Assembly: GCA_965220835.1 (NCBI GenBank)
Contig: OZ244842.1
Location: forward strand, 3,286,001-3,350,000
DNA length: 64,000 bases
DNA from: Azophilus sp965220835
Lineage (GTDB): Bacteria; Pseudomonadota; Gammaproteobacteria; Pseudomonadales; Azotimanducaceae
Direction: 5' to 3'
Part shown: positions 60,819 through 64,000 of the stretch, piece after piece
How positions within the stretch are numbered: position 1 is the stretch's first letter
Layout: each line of letters opens with the position of its first letter
Translations under genes and position numbers: made by a program
Notes under the pieces: model-generated
What the model was told of the DNA's origin: nothing
Seen by the model: the letters and a program-made list of their open reading frames with translations, nothing else
Database searches by the model: none

Positions 60819-62021
60819 CTAAGCAGTGGCCAGCCGGGGCAGGGTGTAGGACTTCAACTCGCCGACGTAGTCCCGCAGCGCTTGGATGCCGGTGGCCTCG
60901 GCGTCTCGGCACCAGTTGCGCAGCGCTGCCAACAGGTCGTCGGCGTTGCCGCCGCGCTTGGCCCAGATGTCATGCAGGCGCAGGCGCAGGTTGTGGGCCG
61001 CGGCGAGGGCTTGGCTGGCGTCCACGGCCGCCTCAATGCGCCGCATGCCGCTGGCGCTCACTCGGGCCTGCTCTCGGCACAGCGCCGCCCGCGCCCGCCG
61101 GAACAGCTTGACGGTGGCCTCGTCAGCCTTGGCGCACTCAAGCTTGATGAGCGGCTTGACCACTTGGTTCTTGTACTTGGCCATCAGCCGGAAGCGGTCG
61201 TTGAGCACAGCCCAAGCGGTGTCAATGTCCAGCGTGGTCTTGCCGGGCACCTGCTTGACGATGGGGCCGGTGCTCTTCGGTTTCGCGAGCCCGAACGCCT
61301 GGAAAAGACGGATCCACATCCATCCGATGTCGAACTCCCACCACTTTTGCGAGAGCTTCGCGGAATTGGGGTAGGCGTGATGGTTGTTGTGCAGTTCCTC
61401 ACCGCCAATGACGATGCCCCAAGGCAGCATGTTGGTGCTGGCGTCAGGAGACTCATAGTTGCGGTAGCCCCAAAAGTGGCCGATGCCATTGACCACGCCG
61501 GCCGCCAGCACCGGAATCCAGAGCATTTGCACGGCCCAGACCGTCAGGCCAATGAAGCCGAACAGAAGGAAATTGATGGTGGCGAGAATGGTCACGCCCG
61601 CTGTGGGGTGGCGGGAGTAAAGGTTGCGCTCCATCCAGTCGTCGGGGCAGCCGGCGCCGTAACGCTCAACTGAAGCGCGGTCTGCGGTGGCCTCCCGGTA
61701 GGCTTCCGTGCCTTTCCAGAAAATCGCCCCCAATCCCCGCCTCTGCGGGCTGTGCGGGTCGTCGTCGGTTTCAGTGGTGGCGTGGTGCTTGCGGTGCACG
61801 GCCACCCATTCCTGGGTGATCATGCCCGTGGTGAGCCACGACCAGAAGCGGAAGAAGTGCTGCAGTGCCGGATGCAGGTCCAGCGCCCGATGCGCGGCGT
61901 GCCGGTGCAGGTAGACCGTCACGGTGACGATGGTGATGTGCGTGGTTGCTAGGACGTAGGCGACGATGCCCCAAGTGGAGAGGTTCGCAAATCCATGGCC
62001 TAGCCAATGCAATATGTCCAA
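60819..62021 (-). CDS. Acyl-CoA/acyl-lipid delta-9-type desaturase
   Basis: Introduces a double bond into acyl chains using a membrane di-iron site. 400 residues with the three histidine boxes HRHAAH (39-44), HRKHH (76-80) and HNNHH (211-215), between four spans. A C-terminal soluble extension of about 110 residues (LNDRFRLMAKYKNQVVKPLI to the end, helical) is long for the family but is seen in pseudomonad desaturases. ATG at 62021. Convergent with a ferredoxin gene that could supply electrons. Confidence 0.9.
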   Translation of the reverse strand: MDILHWLGHGFANLSTWGIVAYVLATTHITIVTVTVYLHRHAAHRALDLHPALQHFFRFWSWLTTGMITQEWVAVHRKHHATTETDDDPHSPQRRGLGAIFWKGTEAYREATADRASVERYGAGCPDDWMERNLYSRHPTAGVTILATINFLLFGFIGLTVWAVQMLWIPVLAAGVVNGIGHFWGYRNYESPDASTNMLPWGIVIGGEELHNNHHAYPNSAKLSQKWWEFDIGWMWIRLFQAFGLAKPKSTGPIVKQVPGKTTLDIDTAWAVLNDRFRLMAKYKNQVVKPLIKLECAKADEATVKLFRRARAALCREQARVSASGMRRIEAAVDASQALAAAHNLRLRLHDIWAKRGGNADDLLAALRNWCRDAEATGIQALRDYVGELKSYTLPRLATA

Positions 62022-62294
62022 CGGCGTTCGCTCCCTTAGCTTGTTGTTGTGAGTGGTCTTCCCTTGAGCCCGGATGCCGGGCCACCCTCCCTATCTTGGG
62101 GGCGGCCTCTTTATTTGGCGACATTGCGCGCATCAATCGCGGGCGGAGGCGAACTCTGACAACAACGACTGCGCATTGCAAGCCCGCGTGCGCCTGTGGC
62201 GCACGTTCGAGTTGCTGCGCAACTCGGCGGGTCCGCGCTTGCCCTCGCGGCGAACTTGGAGTTCATTGTGGTTTTGCTGGGGCGAAACTTCATA

Positions 62295-62870
62295 CTAGAC
62301 GAATTCTGACTTCGGGGCCGCGAACAGTTGGTGCACCAGCGGCTCGAAGTGGGTGAGCGGCTTGGTTGGGTAGTTCGGGTCGAAGCAGTTCTGGTCCCAA
62401 CGTTCGCAGAATTCCACGCAGGCCTGATAGTGGGGATGGTCGATGTAGCGGTCCCGTTCGTTCGGGTCGCGCTGGTAGTGGGCGAACCAGTAGTAGCCTT
62501 GGAACAGCCCGTGGTGCTGCACAATCCACCAGTTGCGCTCGCTGACGTAGGGTTTGAGGATGGCAGCCGCCACTTGGGAGTGGTTGTGCGGGGAGATTTG
62601 ATCGCCGATGTCGTGCAGCAGGGCCACCGCGATGGTTTCGTCGTCGGCTCCGTCGGCTTCCGCCCTGGTGGCGGATTGCAGGACGTGCTGCAGGCGCGAG
62701 ATGGGGTAGGGCGACGGGCCATCCATGGATTTGAGCATTGCCAGCATCCGTTCGGCCACTTGGCCGGCGTTGGCGGCATCGTGCTCGGCGATCAGGTCGT
62801 AGTCCGCTCGGGTGCCCTCCGCCATGGCGGTGAAGCTGACTTGGGGCGCCGTTGAATGGTTCGTTGCCAT
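62295..62870 (-). CDS. HD-domain protein resembling PhnZ-type di-iron oxygenases
   Basis: 191 residues. The HD pattern is RLQHVLQSATRAEADGADDE then VALLHDIGD. From memory of PhnZ (an HD mixed-valence di-iron oxygenase of phosphonate breakdown), the ligands line up: His62 (LQHVLQ), His86-Asp87 (LLHDIGD), His97 (PHNHSQ), His120 (VQHHG) and Asp159 (ERWDQ, matching the RAWD of PhnZ). Size is also the same. Usual annotation would be 'HD phosphohydrolase'. No phosphonate genes are near, so substrate is unknown. ATG at 62870. Oxygenase activity is inference from a remembered alignment; HD fold is clear. Confidence 0.75.
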   Translation of the reverse strand: MATNHSTAPQVSFTAMAEGTRADYDLIAEHDAANAGQVAERMLAMLKSMDGPSPYPISRLQHVLQSATRAEADGADDETIAVALLHDIGDQISPHNHSQVAAAILKPYVSERNWWIVQHHGLFQGYYWFAHYQRDPNERDRYIDHPHYQACVEFCERWDQNCFDPNYPTKPLTHFEPLVHQLFAAPKSEFV

Positions 62871-63025
62871 CTCAAGCCATCAAGGTATTGAATCGCCAGT
62901 CGCCCTGAGCTTAGCGAGGTTGTCCATGGCTTCCCCTAAGGTGGCGGCACTCGGCTGGATGGCCCCGATTCTAGTGACTCTTGGCCACTAAGAGTAGCTG
63001 TTGCAGAAAACGGGATCCTAGGATC

Positions 63026-63060
63026 GAGGGCATCTTGCCCTCGGACGGGCGCTAAGCGCC
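63026..63060. repeat. Dispersed intergenic palindrome (two-stem copy)
   Basis: GAGGGC/GCCCTC (63026-63031 and 63037-63042, loop ATCTT) followed by GGCGC/GCGCC (63048-63060, loop TAA). Perfect in both stems; the right half is shared with the copy at 22802-22827. It lies in the 257-bp spacer between the GNAT gene and the HD-protein gene, which shows nothing else. Confidence 0.65.
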
Positions 63061-63127
63061 GTTGTTGCGCTCAGTTGGTATCGGTAGGTGTTGGAGTTTC
63101 GCTGATGCGCCGAGCCAGGTCACCCTG

Positions 63128-63760
63128 CTAGAGGCCCATCCCCTTGCGCAACTCCGGGGGCACTCCGAACTCCGCGAGCCTGAGCGCTTCGGTTTCGGCC
63201 AGCACTTCCAGCCCCAAGGAGCGATAGAAGCTGACCGCCGGGCTGTCCGAGAGCACGTCGAGCTGCAGCTCGCGGCAACTCCGCGCCTTGGCGGTCTCAA
63301 GCGCGTGCTCCATCAACCGGACGCCAATGCGCTGACCCCGGGCCTCCGACGTCACGGCGATGGCATGGACGTACCAAGTGCTGGAGTGGAGTGCCGGATT
63401 TAGCCAGCTCGCCAACCCGGACCGCTCCACGACACCGGCCACTTCGTCGGGTTGCACCGCATCCGCTGCCAGCAATTCCTGCCGTAGGGGCGCCAACGCC
63501 GAGCCCCGGGAGCGAAACTCCGGCCCCTGCATCGTGGTGATGGCAAGGCCCAGCAAAGCACCGTCGCGCAGGGCCAAGGTGGCAGCGTCTGCCCCGAACA
63601 GAAGGCCCGGGGTGCGCCAAGAGGCCTTCACAACGGCGTCGAACAGGGCGCGCCGCCCAAAGTGGTACTCGTAGGAAACGGGTCCGGTGGCCCAGACCAG
63701 CGTCGGCACGTCACCGGCGTGGCGTTCGATTAAGTCGCCCTCGGCCTTGGGCAAATCCAT
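63128..63760 (-). CDS. GNAT family N-acetyltransferase
   Basis: 210 residues. The acetyl-CoA binding motif A is visible: WYVHAIAVTSEARGQRIGVRLM-type segment with ARGQRIG near residue 140, followed by motif B ELQLDVLSDSPAVSFYRSLGLE. The N-terminal half is not recognised and lacks a second obvious GNAT unit. The acceptor (protein, drug or metabolite) cannot be assigned. ATG at 63760. It stands in its own minus-strand unit; the 240 bp up to the window end hold no supported gene. Confidence 0.82.
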   Translation of the reverse strand: MDLPKAEGDLIERHAGDVPTLVWATGPVSYEYHFGRRALFDAVVKASWRTPGLLFGADAATLALRDGALLGLAITTMQGPEFRSRGSALAPLRQELLAADAVQPDEVAGVVERSGLASWLNPALHSSTWYVHAIAVTSEARGQRIGVRLMEHALETAKARSCRELQLDVLSDSPAVSFYRSLGLEVLAETEALRLAEFGVPPELRKGMGL

Positions 63761-64000
63761 CGGGTGCCTCGGTCAAGTTGGGGTCGCCATTGTCTGCCTC
63801 GAGAGAGCCGCGACGCAAATCCGGCTCGCCCGCTTCAGCGCGCCACCCTTGCCCCCCTTGCGCCCCTCAGCGAGCTGGCCGCTTTACGGCCGCAAACCCT
63901 TCCGCTCGAGCACGCAGCATCGGCCATGCTCACGAAGTTCCGATAAGTTGGCGCCAAAACGTTCGGTGACACCAATTCGGCCTGCAGCACCTGACAGTTG

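Noticed and set aside
63764..63946. 60-codon plus-strand frame near the window end
   Set aside because: No motif, atypical composition, no ribosome binding site.

Overview
This is a 64 kb, high-G+C chromosomal window from a gammaproteobacterium, with gene order close to the Pseudomonas-type origin region. The main evidence is: (i) rpmH-rnpA-yidD-yidC-mnmE facing dnaA-dnaN-recF-gyrB across an oriC-like spacer; (ii) polA / DUF2782 gene / thrB; (iii) aroE-tsaC-purE-dprA on one strand facing def-fmt-rsmB-trkA; (iv) nrdR-ribD-nusB-thiL-pgpA; (v) a one-piece tmRNA with tag ANDDNYALAA. I could not fix the order or genus. Heme A synthesis and SCO genes imply an aerobe with an aa3-type oxidase, and a narK behind an FNR-type box suggests nitrate/nitrite transport under low oxygen.

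Layout. 1-1838: 5' end of polA, a long inverted repeat, a DUF2782 gene and thrB. 1835-8680 (minus): one run holding cytochrome oxidase/heme A assembly (CxxxC protein, ctaA, cyoE, SCO), ergothioneine synthesis (egtB, egtD) and an MFS transporter. 8693-11903 (minus): aroE, tsaC, purE, dprA. 12111-17721 (plus): def, fmt, rsmB, trkA, trkH. 17925-22337 (minus): lpxL-type acyltransferase, tandem universal stress protein, Kef-type antiporter, tag. 22859-34332: replication origin block, flanked by plsC-type acyltransferase and mnmE.

34425-46881 is the accessory part: a lumazine synthase coupled to a flavin oxidoreductase, a MAPEG protein, an aromatic-ring-type monooxygenase, a SulP transporter, narK with a well-placed FNR box, a double-GFA protein, an isolated AT-richer DUF3883 (PD-(D/E)XK-like) gene that looks like a defence nuclease, and a lipoprotein metallophosphoesterase. 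47081-58556 is again core: tmRNA, a Sel1/TPR protein, xseB-ispA, pgpA-thiL-nusB-ribD-nrdR, glyA, radA, dnaB. 58807-63760 holds an acyl-CoA ligase overlapping a [2Fe-2S] ferredoxin, a delta-9-type desaturase, a PhnZ-like HD-domain oxygenase candidate and a GNAT acetyltransferase.

No insertion sequence, prophage, CRISPR array or tRNA gene was recognised. A family of short palindromes (GAGGGC, five bases, GCCCTC and variants) recurs between genes. The observations most worth checking are the PhnZ-like HD protein, the DUF3883 nuclease, the lumazine synthase/flavoprotein pair with a rib cluster lacking ribE, ribBA and ribH, the apparent CTG starts of rnpA and mnmE, and the 32-bp inverted repeat at the DUF2782 gene start.
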